A DNA stretch of 44,085 bases from Actinomadura rubrisoli (GCF_004349215.1 NZ_SMKU01000033.1:1-44085), one strand, 5' to 3'. Counted from the stretch's first letter, positions 27,799 through 36,230 are shown. Notes: generated from the sequence alone by a model not told the origin. Numbers and translations are program-made.

Positions 27799-28425
27799 TC
27801 ACCGCCCGCCGCAAGAGGTGAGCATCCAGGCACGGCTCCGCGTCTCCTTGACATTGACGTCGATAGGGGTGGCGATTCTTGGGTCGATAAGGTGAAAACT
27901 GGCGGCGTCGTGATAGAGGTCGGCGGAGACGATGACGGCGAAGGCCGCGCCATGTTCAGCCATCCGGTCTTTGAATGCGGGCGCGTCCAGCAGCCGGGAG
28001 AGATGGTTGACCGCGTCCCCCGAGAACCCGTGAGCGTCTCTGTGGAGGAAGCCGGCGTGAAGGGCCATGCGCAGCCGCATGCGCGAATCCTTCCGAGCGA
28101 GACGGGCGTTGTGCTCTCTTACGCCGGCCCTTGCGCTGTTGATGAAGGTCGGGAATACCGCTTCCAGACCGATCTTGGAGTCGGCGACCATCAGGAGTCC
28201 GTCGCCCCGGTCCTCGACTCGACAGAGCCGCGGCGGTATACAGGCGCTTCTACACGCTTCCTGAAAGATCTTGAAGCTGGAATCCCTCAGCTGTATCTGC
28301 GCACTCTGATCACACCGGGAGTAGCCGCAGATGTCGGTGCCGAAGAGCAGATAGTGGCGAGTGCGGGCAGGTGATGACCCATTTTCCGCGAACGCGGCCA
28401 TGAGCCGTGCGACTTGTCGGATCAC
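27799..28425 (-). CDS. Class III nucleotide cyclase-like domain protein
   Basis: The protein has 208 aa, close to the size of a single cyclase catalytic domain. The stretch LLFGTDICGYSRCD carries the first metal-binding Asp, CRVEDRGDGLLMVAD is the second metal loop, and RMALHAGFLHRDAHGFSGDAVNHLSRLLDA matches the later core of class III adenylate/guanylate cyclases. The arrangement resembles the small, divergent actinobacterial cyclase homologues. Such stand-alone domains include the Pycsar antiphage cyclases, but no membrane or TIR effector is seen next to this gene, so that role is not supported. The GTG start overlaps the stop of a 32-aa peptide gene (GTGA), which decides the start despite the poor local ribosome-binding site. 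Whether it is active cannot be told from sequence alone. Confidence 0.72.
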   Translation of the reverse strand: MIRQVARLMAAFAENGSSPARTRHYLLFGTDICGYSRCDQSAQIQLRDSSFKIFQEACRSACIPPRLCRVEDRGDGLLMVADSKIGLEAVFPTFINSARAGVREHNARLARKDSRMRLRMALHAGFLHRDAHGFSGDAVNHLSRLLDAPAFKDRMAEHGAAFAVIVSADLYHDAASFHLIDPRIATPIDVNVKETRSRAWMLTSCGGR

Positions 28426-28520
28426 GAAGTGCTGCCGGAGGGTGCGGGAGCGGCCGGCCGTCCACCAGGGCGCACTTCCAAGGAGTGGATGTATCGAAAC
28501 ACGGAGTCACCTTGGCCCAT
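28422..28520 (-). CDS. 32-aa peptide translationally coupled to the cyclase-like gene
   Basis: The frame from ATG 28520 encodes 32 residues starting MGQGDSVFRYIHSLEVR and ending in a Pro/Gly/Ala-rich tail. GGTGA lies five bases before the start. Its TGA (28424-28422) overlaps the GTG of the cyclase-like gene as GTGA, a classic coupling arrangement. A TATATT at 28555-28550 could be its -10 box. The family is not recognised. The coupling and the ribosome-binding site are the reasons to regard it as a gene rather than chance. Confidence 0.5.
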   Translation of the reverse strand: MGQGDSVFRYIHSLEVRPGGRPAAPAPSGSTS

Positions 28521-28708
28521 GATGTCACCACGCGTACGGCGAACAAGAAAATATAAACCAAGACGCCCGGCTCGAACGCAACGAAAAATAGCCAAAGTCC
28601 ACGGAAGGTCCGTGAAATAGCTGCGCCCGCTCGAAGCCGTGTGATTCATCTCAGCCGGAATGGACGAACTCCCGGGAGCACGAGGCCGTCCCGTGCCGAC
28701 TCGGGGGG

Positions 28709-29578
28709 CTACGGCCGCGGGGGCGGCCGATCGGCGCCATCGCACACCCATGCCTGGGTCGCGCAGGACCGGAAGGTGGCGTGCGCTCGGTCATCGTCCC
28801 GGCGCCGATAGTGATCAGCCAGTTGACGCGCGTGCGTCAGGGCCGCCGGCCCCAGCGGCCCGGTGACGCCGGCCTCCCAGAGCTCCAGAGCAGGCTCCAG
28901 GCCGGCCGCCGCCGCGCTCTTGAGCAGGGCGATGGCCGTGTCGCGATACGCCGCGTCACAGCCGAAGAGCACGCCTTCCTGGTATTGCGCAATGGGATCG
29001 CCTTTGGCGGCGCGTACAGCGAGAGTCTGGGCGTAGGCCCCGTATTTCATCAGATGGCTGAGCTGGGTCGGCGACAGAACGACCGGCTCTGCCCGCACAA
29101 TGTGACGCGGTGCACGGGCCTTCGGCACCGCAATCCCCACCTCGGAGGAGAATGGGGAGTCAGCCTTGCCGCCGGTATCCTCGTCATCGACGAAGACGCC
29201 GTCCCGTGCTTGCTGTTCGGCCTTGTTCTTGGTTTGGCGGAGCAGCTCCTGCCATTCCCGGAGGGTTGACCGGTCCGGTTCTTCCTCCAAGATCCCGACC
29301 TCGACGCCATAGCGCCCCACGGCAAGAATGAAGGCCCTGAACTTATCCGCGCTCGGAAGCGGTGTCAGCTTCCCGCTCAGCAGCTGACTGAGCCAGGGAG
29401 CGCTAAGGCTGACCTCGATCTCAGAATCACCCTTTTCGGGCGGATAAAATTCACCTAACCTGGATGCCAGTCTGATGATCTGCGTTTGCTGAGGTGAGCC
29501 GCAGCGGGCATAATAGGATTTTACGAGATACATGAACGCGATGTATGCGGGAGTTCTGGTGATCGGCAGTTTCGCCAT
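28709..29578 (-). CDS. Uncharacterised protein with HTH-like N-terminus
   Basis: The protein has 289 aa. Residues about 1-95 are helical and contain APWLSQLLSGKLTPLPSADKFRAFILAV, which looks like the recognition part of a lambda-repressor-type helix-turn-helix. A charged linker follows (about 105-150). The C-terminal part is Ala-rich and helical, with a Sel1/TPR-like stretch (AAKGDPIAQYQEGVLFGCDAAYRDTAIALLKSAAAAG, shown in part by its spacing). I do not recognise the family; a DNA-binding regulator is the best guess. ATG 29578 is chosen over upstream codons because GGAAAG lies eight bases before it and the preceding codons are Arg-rich and unstructured. It ends 188 bp before the peptide/cyclase pair, which has its own candidate promoter. 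Confidence 0.7.
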   Translation of the reverse strand: MAKLPITRTPAYIAFMYLVKSYYARCGSPQQTQIIRLASRLGEFYPPEKGDSEIEVSLSAPWLSQLLSGKLTPLPSADKFRAFILAVGRYGVEVGILEEEPDRSTLREWQELLRQTKNKAEQQARDGVFVDDEDTGGKADSPFSSEVGIAVPKARAPRHIVRAEPVVLSPTQLSHLMKYGAYAQTLAVRAAKGDPIAQYQEGVLFGCDAAYRDTAIALLKSAAAAGLEPALELWEAGVTGPLGPAALTHARQLADHYRRRDDDRAHATFRSCATQAWVCDGADRPPPRP

Positions 29579-29825
29579 CGCATTCGCTTTCCGTTGCTCC
29601 AGTCCCGAGCGACGAACCGTACGCCGGAGATCATCAAGGGTCCGCACGCGTGAGGGCCGGGGACACACGACCCGCTGCTCCGACCTGCCGGCTCGGGCAA
29701 TATCACACAACGGCGTCACCCGCAAAAATCGGCATATGCGCCCAACCGGCTCACGTAGCCACAGGACTCTACGTCAGAGGATCACCCTGACCGACCCCCA
29801 GGATTGCACACTCACCCCCCGAACT

Positions 29826-30725
29826 CTATGCAATTCGCCACGTTCCGCCCTTGCCAGGTAACAGCCTGCTGATCATTTCCTGTAGCCGGGCCGGGGTCTG
29901 GTCGGGAGGCAGGGACAGGACCGCCAGGGCGTTCATCTCGTGTCGGTGAAAATCCGGCTCCTCGGGATAGACCGCCGCGCCGAGCCGTTCCAGGAAGACC
30001 ACCTCATCGATGTCATGCTCGGGCAGCTGGACCAGGGTGAGCGGCGCTCCGAACCCGGCATCGCCCGCCGGGGTGAGCTGGATGGTCACATTCGGCAGCT
30101 CGCAGAGATCCTGAAGATGGGCGAGCTGGCGGAACATCGAGCCGGTGTCGGCCACGGGACGGTGGAACACGGCCTGGTCCACGATGGCCCACAGACGGGC
30201 CGGCCGATCACCGAGAATGATCTGCTGTCGCCGCAGCCGTAGCCGCAACCGCTGACCCAGCTCGTGCTCATCCGCGTGGGGATGCTTGAGCCGGATCAGC
30301 GCACGGGCGTAGTCGGCATGCTGCAACAGGTCCGGAATCGTCTCCCGCGCGTAGCAGCGGATGAGCTTCGCCGCCTGCTCGACTCCCAGATACGGCAGGA
30401 ACCAGGATCGGATCAGCTGGCGATAGGGCGCCCACCAGCCTTCCTGCCGGGACAGCTGTGCCAGTTCCAGCAGGACCATCCGTGTCCCGTGGTCGGTGAT
30501 CCCGTACGTCTCCGCGAGCGCGATCAGCGCACGGGGATCCGATGCGGTCACGCCGCGCTCCATCGCCTCCAGCCGCGCCGGAGAGCCGATCGCCGCCGCC
30601 GCTTCGGCCAGGGCGAGGCCGCTGCGTTCCCGCATCCGCCTCAGCCGGGCGCCGAGCACCATCCGCGGCCGGGTCAGCGCGTCCGTCTCAGATGCGGCCG
30701 GCCAGGCCACCCATCCCATGCTCAC
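29826..30725 (-). CDS. XRE-family regulator with DUF5753 (Scr1-type antitoxin-like)
   Basis: The protein has 299 aa. An N-terminal helix-turn-helix spans about residues 20-75 (LGARLRRMRERSGLALAEAA, then ERGVTASDPRALIALAETYG). From about 100 the DUF5753 region follows, with the usual block LGVEQAAKLIRCYARETIPD and the later PNVTIQLTPAGDAGFGAP and LVQLPEHDIDEVVFLE. These are abundant actinomycete regulators, often next to small DUF397 proteins, but none is seen here. The GTG at 30725 has GAGGAG six bases upstream; the ATG two codons later is an alternative. It lies 88 bp downstream of the DUF574 methyltransferase on the same strand and may be co-transcribed with it. Confidence 0.88.
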   Translation of the reverse strand: MSMGWVAWPAASETDALTRPRMVLGARLRRMRERSGLALAEAAAAIGSPARLEAMERGVTASDPRALIALAETYGITDHGTRMVLLELAQLSRQEGWWAPYRQLIRSWFLPYLGVEQAAKLIRCYARETIPDLLQHADYARALIRLKHPHADEHELGQRLRLRLRRQQIILGDRPARLWAIVDQAVFHRPVADTGSMFRQLAHLQDLCELPNVTIQLTPAGDAGFGAPLTLVQLPEHDIDEVVFLERLGAAVYPEEPDFHRHEMNALAVLSLPPDQTPARLQEMISRLLPGKGGTWRIA

Positions 30726-30813
30726 GTCGCGCTCCTCGGCCGCAGCCCACCGCCGCGCCCGGGTGTCCCGGCACTCCCGTTTGGGCCCACACGGGATGAT
30801 ACGGGATCGCGGG

Positions 30814-31632
30814 TCAGGGTTTCCGGCCTACCGCAGCGAACTGGTCGGTCTCCGGGAGCTCGAATTGCTCGGTCTCAGGCCGCCAGCGCGTGCACGTCAC
30901 CACCCCCGGCTCGATCAGTTCCAGGCCCTGTCCGCGGAACAGGTCCTCGATCTGCTCGGGAGAACGCCAGACACCCGGCGGGCTGCCGCGCTCATTCCAT
31001 AGCCGGACCGCTCGGGCCGCCTGTTCTCCCGTGACTTCGAGCGTTTGCTGGCTTACGGCCAGGTAGCTGCCTGAGGGCACTCGGGCCAGCAAGCGACCCA
31101 TAATTCGACTCGCTTCCGAATCCTCTAGTATATGCCAGAATACTCCGAGCATCGTGATCGCGACCGGCTGCGACAGATCGAGCGTGTTCTGCGCTTGATC
31201 AAGGATATAGTCCGGCTCGTGCATGTCCGCGTCCAGATACGCGGTTTCCCCCTCGGGGGTACTCGTCAAAAGAGCTCGCGCGTGCGCCAGCACCAAGGGA
31301 TCGTTGTCGACGTAAACGATCTTGCAGGCGGGGTTCGCCCGTTGCGCCACCTCGTGGGTGTTGTTCGCCGTCGGCAACCCGGTCCCGATGTCCAGGAACT
31401 GCGTGATCTCCGCCTCACCGGCCAGGAACCGGATGACACGACTGAGGAACAACCGGTCCGCGCGGGCCTGCTCCACGATATCGGGCAAGAATGCAGCGAC
31501 CTCTTCGGCCAGCTCGCGATCGATCGGATAATGTTCCCGGCCGCCGAGCAGATAATCCCAGATCCGCGCGGAGTTCGCCCTGGTCGTGTCGATACCGGGC
31601 ACGGAACGAAAATCAGGGCCGTCGTCCGACAT
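30814..31632 (-). CDS. DUF574 S-adenosylmethionine-dependent methyltransferase
   Basis: The protein has 272 aa, the usual size for this actinobacterial family. The N-terminal signature is IDTTRANSARIWDYLLGGREHYPID. The SAM-binding motif follows as FLDIGTGLPTANNTHEVAQ, then the acidic end of the next strand, VYVDNDPLVLAHARALL. A later strand reads PVAITMLGVFWHI. The methyl acceptor of this family is not established. ATG 31632 is chosen because GAGGAG lies just upstream; the frame is open further but has no conserved sequence there. The gene is followed by an XRE/DUF5753 regulator, a frequent partnership in actinomycetes. Confidence 0.92.
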   Translation of the reverse strand: MSDDGPDFRSVPGIDTTRANSARIWDYLLGGREHYPIDRELAEEVAAFLPDIVEQARADRLFLSRVIRFLAGEAEITQFLDIGTGLPTANNTHEVAQRANPACKIVYVDNDPLVLAHARALLTSTPEGETAYLDADMHEPDYILDQAQNTLDLSQPVAITMLGVFWHILEDSEASRIMGRLLARVPSGSYLAVSQQTLEVTGEQAARAVRLWNERGSPPGVWRSPEQIEDLFRGQGLELIEPGVVTCTRWRPETEQFELPETDQFAAVGRKP

Positions 31633-31980
31633 TCGTCTCTCCTCACCACGCTGAGCAGGACCGTCTCCCAGGCCCGGGCGAACGAGCCGAGAACCCACGT
31701 CTGGTGACACCGGCAGCCTAGTCGACCCACCCGGCATCAGTGAGAACTTCTACGTCGAGCCTATGACTTGTGGCGGCGCAGACAGATTCAAACCCTTCTA
31801 TGTTGACGTTCGAACACCTCTATTACCAGGCGCAACGAAACGATGAGACCACATCAGTCGCAACAAAGAGCCGCGGCCCGCCATTGGAACAGGAATTGCG
31901 TCACCGGCCACGCCGCCCCCACGAGGCGCAAGTGTAATGGACCTCATCATGGCCCTTAGCGCTTTCCGCAGGTCAACGGG
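31633..31980. other. Intergenic region upstream of the DUF574 gene
   Basis: These 348 bp are visibly less GC-rich than the neighbouring genes and carry no convincing coding frame. They lie between two minus-strand genes and should hold the promoter of the methyltransferase/XRE pair, but I see no well-spaced -35/-10 pair. No strong hairpin was found after the oxidoreductase stop. Confidence 0.5.
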
Positions 31981-32928
31981 TCACCGCGGATTCGTGGTGG
32001 CGCTCTGCGTATCCGAACCGCGAGGGTTGAGCGCGGCCAACTCGCGCCATTCGGCTATGGGCGCGGTGGTTCGATGGGCGGTGAGCACTTGCAGGCAGAC
32101 GTGATCGGCCCCGGCGTCGAGGTGGGCTCGCACCCGCTCGGCGATGGCGTCGAGCGCTCCGCGCCCGCCCCCGACCACCAGCGCGTCGACGACGCGATCG
32201 GCCGGGGTGCCCGACAGTTCGTCCTGGGTATAGCCGAAACGCATCATGTCCTTGACGTGCGCGACGCCGCGTTCCATGTAGGTGCCGACATGGGCTCGTG
32301 CGAGATCGCGGGCCGCGTCAGGGTCGGGGTCGAGCATGACCGCCTGCTCCACGGCCAGCAGCGCGTCAGGACCGAGCCGGGCGCGGGCGTCCTCGGTATG
32401 GGCGACAGGCACGAGGTAAGGAAGCGCGCCGCTGGTCTTCTCGGCCGCCAGGTTCAGCATCTTCGGCCCGAGCGCGCCCAGGACACGGGGGCTGGGCACG
32501 GCCGGGGGCGGACTCTGCAAGGGCACCGCGTCCATCGCGTCGAGATAGGCGCCCATCGTCGAGACGGCACGCCCCCCGGACGGGACGCGATGCCCCAGAT
32601 ACATCAGCGGCCGGTCATCGACCCGATGCCCGCCGAGGCCGAGGATGAACCGGCCGGGATATGCCTCGGCGAGCGAGCGTTCCGCGGCTGCCATCGCGAT
32701 GGGATCACGGAAGAAGATGTTCGCTATCCCGGTGCCGATCACCAGGCCGTCCGTCGCGCCCAGGAGGATCCCCGCCTGCGTCAGCACGTTGCGGCCGAAC
32801 TCCTCACCGATCCACAGGGCCCCGAAACCCAGCTCTTCGATCTCGGCCGCCGCCTCGCGTACCCGCGTGGCGGGCTGTGCGTCCAGGGCCAGTGTCCACA
32901 CACCAAGACGGCCCGCTGCTGCGTCCAT
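31981..32928 (-). CDS. F420-dependent LLM-class oxidoreductase (MSMEG_4141-like)
   Basis: The protein has 315 aa with the luciferase-like TIM-barrel pattern. It opens with LGVWTLALDAQPATRVREAA, then GFGALWIGEEFGRNVLTQAG, a strand VIGTGIANIFFRDPIAMA, and ERSLAEAYPGRFILGLGGHR. It ends in AHLDAGADHVCLQVL. This matches a mycobacterial/actinomycete subgroup of probable F420-dependent oxidoreductases; the substrate is unknown. ATG 32928 has GGAGGA five bases upstream and removes ten poorly conserved residues compared with a longer frame. It is transcribed divergently from a TetR gene, with an operator-like array in between, so that regulator very probably controls it. Confidence 0.88.
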   Translation of the reverse strand: MDAAAGRLGVWTLALDAQPATRVREAAAEIEELGFGALWIGEEFGRNVLTQAGILLGATDGLVIGTGIANIFFRDPIAMAAAERSLAEAYPGRFILGLGGHRVDDRPLMYLGHRVPSGGRAVSTMGAYLDAMDAVPLQSPPPAVPSPRVLGALGPKMLNLAAEKTSGALPYLVPVAHTEDARARLGPDALLAVEQAVMLDPDPDAARDLARAHVGTYMERGVAHVKDMMRFGYTQDELSGTPADRVVDALVVGGGRGALDAIAERVRAHLDAGADHVCLQVLTAHRTTAPIAEWRELAALNPRGSDTQSATTNPR

Positions 32929-32953
32929 GCGTCCTCCAATAGAATGAGCCCCT

Positions 32954-32986
32954 CTCACTTAAACTATATAGTGAGGGGTGCTCACT
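32954..32986. promoter_or_regulatory. TetR operator array and overlapping divergent -10 boxes
   Basis: Three alternating 6-bp half-sites are seen: CTCACT (32954-32959), AGTGAG (32970-32975) and CTCACT (32981-32986), giving two perfect inverted pairs that share the middle element. Between the first two lie TATAGT on the plus strand (32967-32972) and TATAGT on the minus strand (32968-32963), candidate -10 boxes for the two divergent genes. Repressor bound here would block both. Confidence 0.65.
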
Positions 32987-33002
32987 TTGTCGAGGAGGCC
33001 GT

Positions 33003-33557
33003 GTGCCCAGAGCGATGCGTGCCGACGCACGCCACAACCGCGAGCGTCTTCTGAAGATCGCGGACGCCACCTTCCGCCGCGAGGGGGTGAACGCCTCGCT
33101 GGCGGAGATCGCGCGCACCTGCGGGATCGCCATCGGCACCCTCTACCGGCACTTCCCGACCCGCGACGCCCTTCTCCAGGCCCTGATCCACGACCAGGTC
33201 ACGAGCCTGCGGGAGAACGCCGAACGGCTCGCCGACTCCGACACGCCACGCGAGGCGCTCATCGAGTGGCTACAGGAGTTCGGCCGGTGCGCGTCCGCCT
33301 ACCAGGGCCTGGCGGAATCGATCCTGGCCGCCGCCGCGGCCGAAGGGTCAGACCTGAACGCCGACGTCGAGAGCATGCGCGCCGCCGCCGCCGTGCTCCT
33401 GACCAAAGCGCAGAAGGCCACCGCCATCCGGCCCGATGTCCGCCCCGCCGAGGTGTTCGCCCTGGCCTGCGGGGCAGGCACCGCGAGCCACTACGCCACC
33501 GCCGACCCCGACCGCCTCCTGCGACTGGTCGTCGAGGGCCTCGCCCCACGCGAATAG
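33003..33557 (+). CDS. TetR-family transcriptional regulator
   Basis: The protein has 184 aa. Residues about 8-60 are a standard TetR DNA-binding domain: RERLLKIADATFRREGVN, then SLAEIARTCGIAIGTLYRHF and PTRDALLQALI. The C-terminal half is helical and Ala-rich, as in the ligand-binding domain of the family. The GTG at 33003 has GAGGAGG just upstream; an ATG four codons on is an alternative. It is divergent from an F420-type oxidoreductase, with half-site repeats in the 74-bp gap. Autoregulation and repression of that enzyme are likely. The ligand is unknown. Confidence 0.9.
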   Translation: MPRAMRADARHNRERLLKIADATFRREGVNASLAEIARTCGIAIGTLYRHFPTRDALLQALIHDQVTSLRENAERLADSDTPREALIEWLQEFGRCASAYQGLAESILAAAAAEGSDLNADVESMRAAAAVLLTKAQKATAIRPDVRPAEVFALACGAGTASHYATADPDRLLRLVVEGLAPRE

Positions 33558-33701
33558 CCCGCGACGTCCCCGTTCTCAGCGCGCAAGCGTTTCCGTCCAG
33601 GAGCGGACACCTCGCGGGCACAGGAACCTCGCCGGGACCGGCGGACGTCCGAAGAGGAAGAGGTGCTGGCAGGGCACTGCTGACCGCCGGAGTACTCAAC
33701 G

Positions 33702-34430
33702 ATGGACGTGTCGACCCTCCTGAACGCCGGTGCCCTCCTCGTCGCGGGAGCCGCGCTCGGCACCTCGACCTGGCTCGCGGCCCGGCAGAGCGGGCTGCAG
33801 AGTCTGCCACCGGCTGGCCGAGGAGCACAGCAGCGACCTCGGGATCACTGGTCTGCCCGAACCGGCGAGGGACGCCTTCTACGACATCGCGTACTACTTC
33901 GCGGCTGCTGTCGACCAGCGATCAGGGACTGGACCGCCCCGAACCGCTCGACGCCGCCGGAATCGTGAAGGCCGTCCTCAGTGAGCACCAGGCCGACGCC
34001 CGGGACCGTGACGTCACGGTCGAGCCGCACGTCGAACCCCTGCTGCTGGGCGACCCGACCCTCTTCCGGCATCTCGTCCGCAACCTGGTGGAGAACGCCC
34101 TGCGCTACAACAGGCCCGGCGGCCGGATCGTCGTCCATCTCGACGGCGGGGGAACTCGCCGTCACCAACACGGGACCGACGGTCCCTCCCGACATCGCCT
34201 CCCACCTCTTCGAACCGTTCCGCCGCCTGACCCGCGGCGAAGGCGTCGGCCTGGGGCTGTCCATCGTCGCGTCGATCGCGCGGGCGCATGGCGGCGAGGC
34301 GACCGCGCGAGCCAACCCGGACGGCGGCCTGACCGTCCGGATCGCCTTCGACGCCCACGTGCCGGAGCCGGCCGTCAGCGGACCTGCGGATCCGCAACCG
34401 GCGATCTCACACCGCGTCAGTCGCGGGTGA
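33702..34430 (+). pseudogene. Chimeric remnant: DUF4760-like N-terminus joined to histidine-kinase C-terminus
   Basis: Three frames hold recognisable pieces. From 33702 comes MDVSTLLNAGALLVAGAALG with a membrane segment, then after a shift near 33800 CHRLAEEHSSDLGITGLPEP and ARDAFYDIAYYFAAAV, as in actinobacterial DUF4760-type proteins but with the middle lost. From about 33905 the sequence becomes a sensor kinase: GLDRPEPLDAAGIVKAVL, then GDPTLFRHLVRNLVENALRYN (N box). A one-base shift near 34150 leads to NTGPTVPP, FEPFRRLTRGEGVGLGLSIV (G box) and the end at 34430. No intact frame covers this, and the phosphoacceptor His region is absent. The 3' end overlaps the stop of the TetR gene on the other strand. 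The join suggests a deletion between two former genes. Confidence 0.75.
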
Positions 34431-35028
34431 GGCCCTTGGATGTCGCCCGGGCGAGGGTGTCCGCCACCGTTGTGCATGCGAGGGAGGCCACAGAGCGCAA
34501 CTGCGCGTCCGGCACCCTGGCGCGGCTCAGTACGGCCAGCGACTGGTTGACGGCGACGACGAACGTGGCGAGCTCATCGAGCACTTGGGCATCGGCCGAG
34601 GCGCCCGCGAGCGCTTCGCGCACCCGCCGGCGCTGTACGTCGAGCAGCCCGCGAATCCGGGTGCCGTTCTCCTCATTGAGCGTCGGCGACTGCGCGGCGG
34701 ACTGCGCGATGAGGCACCCCGTGGGGACCGACGGGTCGGCGATGCGGGTCAGAATGACGTCAAAGAATGCCTCTACCGCGCGCACCGGATCACCAGGATA
34801 CGCCGCGAGTGCTCGCTCGTACTGCGTGCCGTAAATGGACGAGTAGTGGTCGAGGCACTTGCGGAACAGGGCGTCCTTGTTGCCGAACGCGCCGTAGAGG
34901 GAGCCGCGGCCAAGACCGGTGGCGGAACCGAGGGCATCGAGCGAGGCGTCGGCATACCCGCGTTGCCAGAACACTCGCATTGCCTGGTCCAGGACCGCGT
35001 TGACGTCGAACTGCTTCCGGCCCGGCAT
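34417..35028 (-). CDS. TetR/AcrR-family transcriptional regulator
   Basis: The protein has 203 aa. The DNA-binding domain is seen at residues about 8-60: NAVLDQAMRVFWQRGYADAS, then GLGRGSLYGAFGNKDALFRK. The C-terminal domain contains PTGCLIAQSAAQSP and a helix rich in Arg/Ala (RGLLDVQRRRVREALAG), typical of a large AcrR subgroup. ATG 35028 is chosen because GGGAGG lies eight bases upstream. The gene is divergent from an alpha/beta hydrolase, and a perfect 50-bp inverted repeat starts 46 bp before its start codon. It is therefore expected to control both itself and the hydrolase. Confidence 0.9.
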   Translation of the reverse strand: MPGRKQFDVNAVLDQAMRVFWQRGYADASLDALGSATGLGRGSLYGAFGNKDALFRKCLDHYSSIYGTQYERALAAYPGDPVRAVEAFFDVILTRIADPSVPTGCLIAQSAAQSPTLNEENGTRIRGLLDVQRRRVREALAGASADAQVLDELATFVVAVNQSLAVLSRARVPDAQLRSVASLACTTVADTLARATSKGLTRD

Positions 35029-35073
35029 GCCCTGCACCTCCCACCTTCTTGCCTCCGCTGAGGAGCCTATCAC

Positions 35074-35123
35074 CATCTTGGATCGATCAGTCAAAATAAT
35101 CTTTGACTGATCGATCCAAGATG
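35074..35123. promoter_or_regulatory. Perfect 50-bp inverted repeat operator
   Basis: Arms 35074-35095 and 35102-35123 are perfectly complementary over 22 bases (CATCTTGGATCGATCAGTC...), with a 6-base AT-rich centre. Each arm contains TTGGATCGATCAGTCAA, which is itself nearly palindromic around GATCGATC, so the element could be two TetR operators side by side. It sits between the divergent TetR and hydrolase genes. Confidence 0.85.
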
Positions 35124-35226
35124 AGTAGCGTGGGCGGGACGCTACCGAATCCGCTGCACCGCACGCCATCCCCTCCTGGCCGCCGCCCTCCGGCATCTCC
35201 CTCAAGCCCCTTGAAAGGGGATCATC

Positions 35227-36186
35227 ATGAGTTCGTCCCACCTGCCAACGCCCGAGGGGCTCGGTTCCGTCTCCCAGGCGCCGAACCTCCCGTCCGGGTT
35301 CACCGACACCTTCACCAGCCGTTACGTCGACATCGGCGAGTTGCGGCTGCACGCCGTCATCGGTGGCGAGGGACCGGCGCTGCTGCTTCTGAGCGGCTGG
35401 CCCCAGACGTGGTACGCCTGGCGATTCTTGATGCCGGCGCTGGCCCGCGACTTCACGGTCGTCGCGGCCGATCCGCGCGGAGTCGGCCTGAGCGACAAAC
35501 CATTGGACGGGTACGACACCGGCACGCTCGCAACCGACATGGTGGCACTGATGAACGCGCTCGGGCATGAACGGTTCGCCATGGTCGGTCACGACATCGG
35601 GATGTGGACCGGCTATGCCCTGGCCGCAGATCACCCGGACCGCCTCGAACGTCTGGTCGTCGCCGAGGCCCTCATCCCGGGGCTGTCCCCCTCACCGCCT
35701 CTTTTCAGCGGCCGGGAGGCGAACACCCGCCTCTGGCACTTCGCTTTCAATCGTCTCGCCGACATGAACGAGGAGTTGGTGAGCGGCCGGGAACGCCTCT
35801 ACTTCGGCCACCAGTTCGCCACGAAAGCCGGACATCCACTGCCCGACTACGCCGTCCAGTACTACGTCGACATTCTCGCTACCGTCCCAGAAGCCCTACG
35901 AGCGAGCTTCGAGTCCTACCGTGCCCTCGACACGAGCATCGCGCAGAACGAGCAGCGCAAGGCCCGGCGGCTGATACTCCCGATCTTGGCGATCGCCGGA
36001 GCAAAGAGCGCGGGTGAATCGGTCAGCGACACGATGAGGCTTGCCGCAGACGATGTGGAAAGTGTCGTCCTCACTGACTGTGGCCACTATCCCGCCGAGG
36101 AAGCCCCCGAGGCGATGCTGTCTGCGCTCACCGCATTCCTGGCCCCGTACCGGGACGGGCCGACCACTACCCTGCCTGGTAGCTGA
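35227..36186 (+). CDS. Alpha/beta hydrolase, epoxide-hydrolase-like
   Basis: The protein has 319 aa. It has the alpha/beta-hydrolase order: oxyanion region LLLLSGWPQTWYAWR, AADPRGVGLSDKP, the nucleophile elbow VGHDIGMWTGYALA with Asp rather than Ser as nucleophile, and the catalytic His in DCGHYPAEEAP near the end. An Asp nucleophile is characteristic of epoxide hydrolases and haloalkane dehalogenases. The cap region contains YYVDIL and SYRALDTS. It acts in the cytoplasm; no signal peptide is present. ATG 35227 follows AAAGGGG. It is divergent from a TetR gene with a long palindromic operator between them, so it is probably inducible by a small molecule, perhaps its substrate. Confidence 0.9.
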   Translation: MSSSHLPTPEGLGSVSQAPNLPSGFTDTFTSRYVDIGELRLHAVIGGEGPALLLLSGWPQTWYAWRFLMPALARDFTVVAADPRGVGLSDKPLDGYDTGTLATDMVALMNALGHERFAMVGHDIGMWTGYALAADHPDRLERLVVAEALIPGLSPSPPLFSGREANTRLWHFAFNRLADMNEELVSGRERLYFGHQFATKAGHPLPDYAVQYYVDILATVPEALRASFESYRALDTSIAQNEQRKARRLILPILAIAGAKSAGESVSDTMRLAADDVESVVLTDCGHYPAEEAPEAMLSALTAFLAPYRDGPTTTLPGS

Positions 36187-36230
36187 CGTGCAGGCGCGCC
36201 TTGATGGCAGGCTCGCCGCAACCGCGGCCA

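Noticed and set aside
28489..28620. Plus-strand 43-aa strongly basic frame with AAGGAG nearby
   Set aside because: The ribosome-binding site is only three bases from the ATG and the frame opposes the promoter and start of the coupled peptide/cyclase genes, which have better support.
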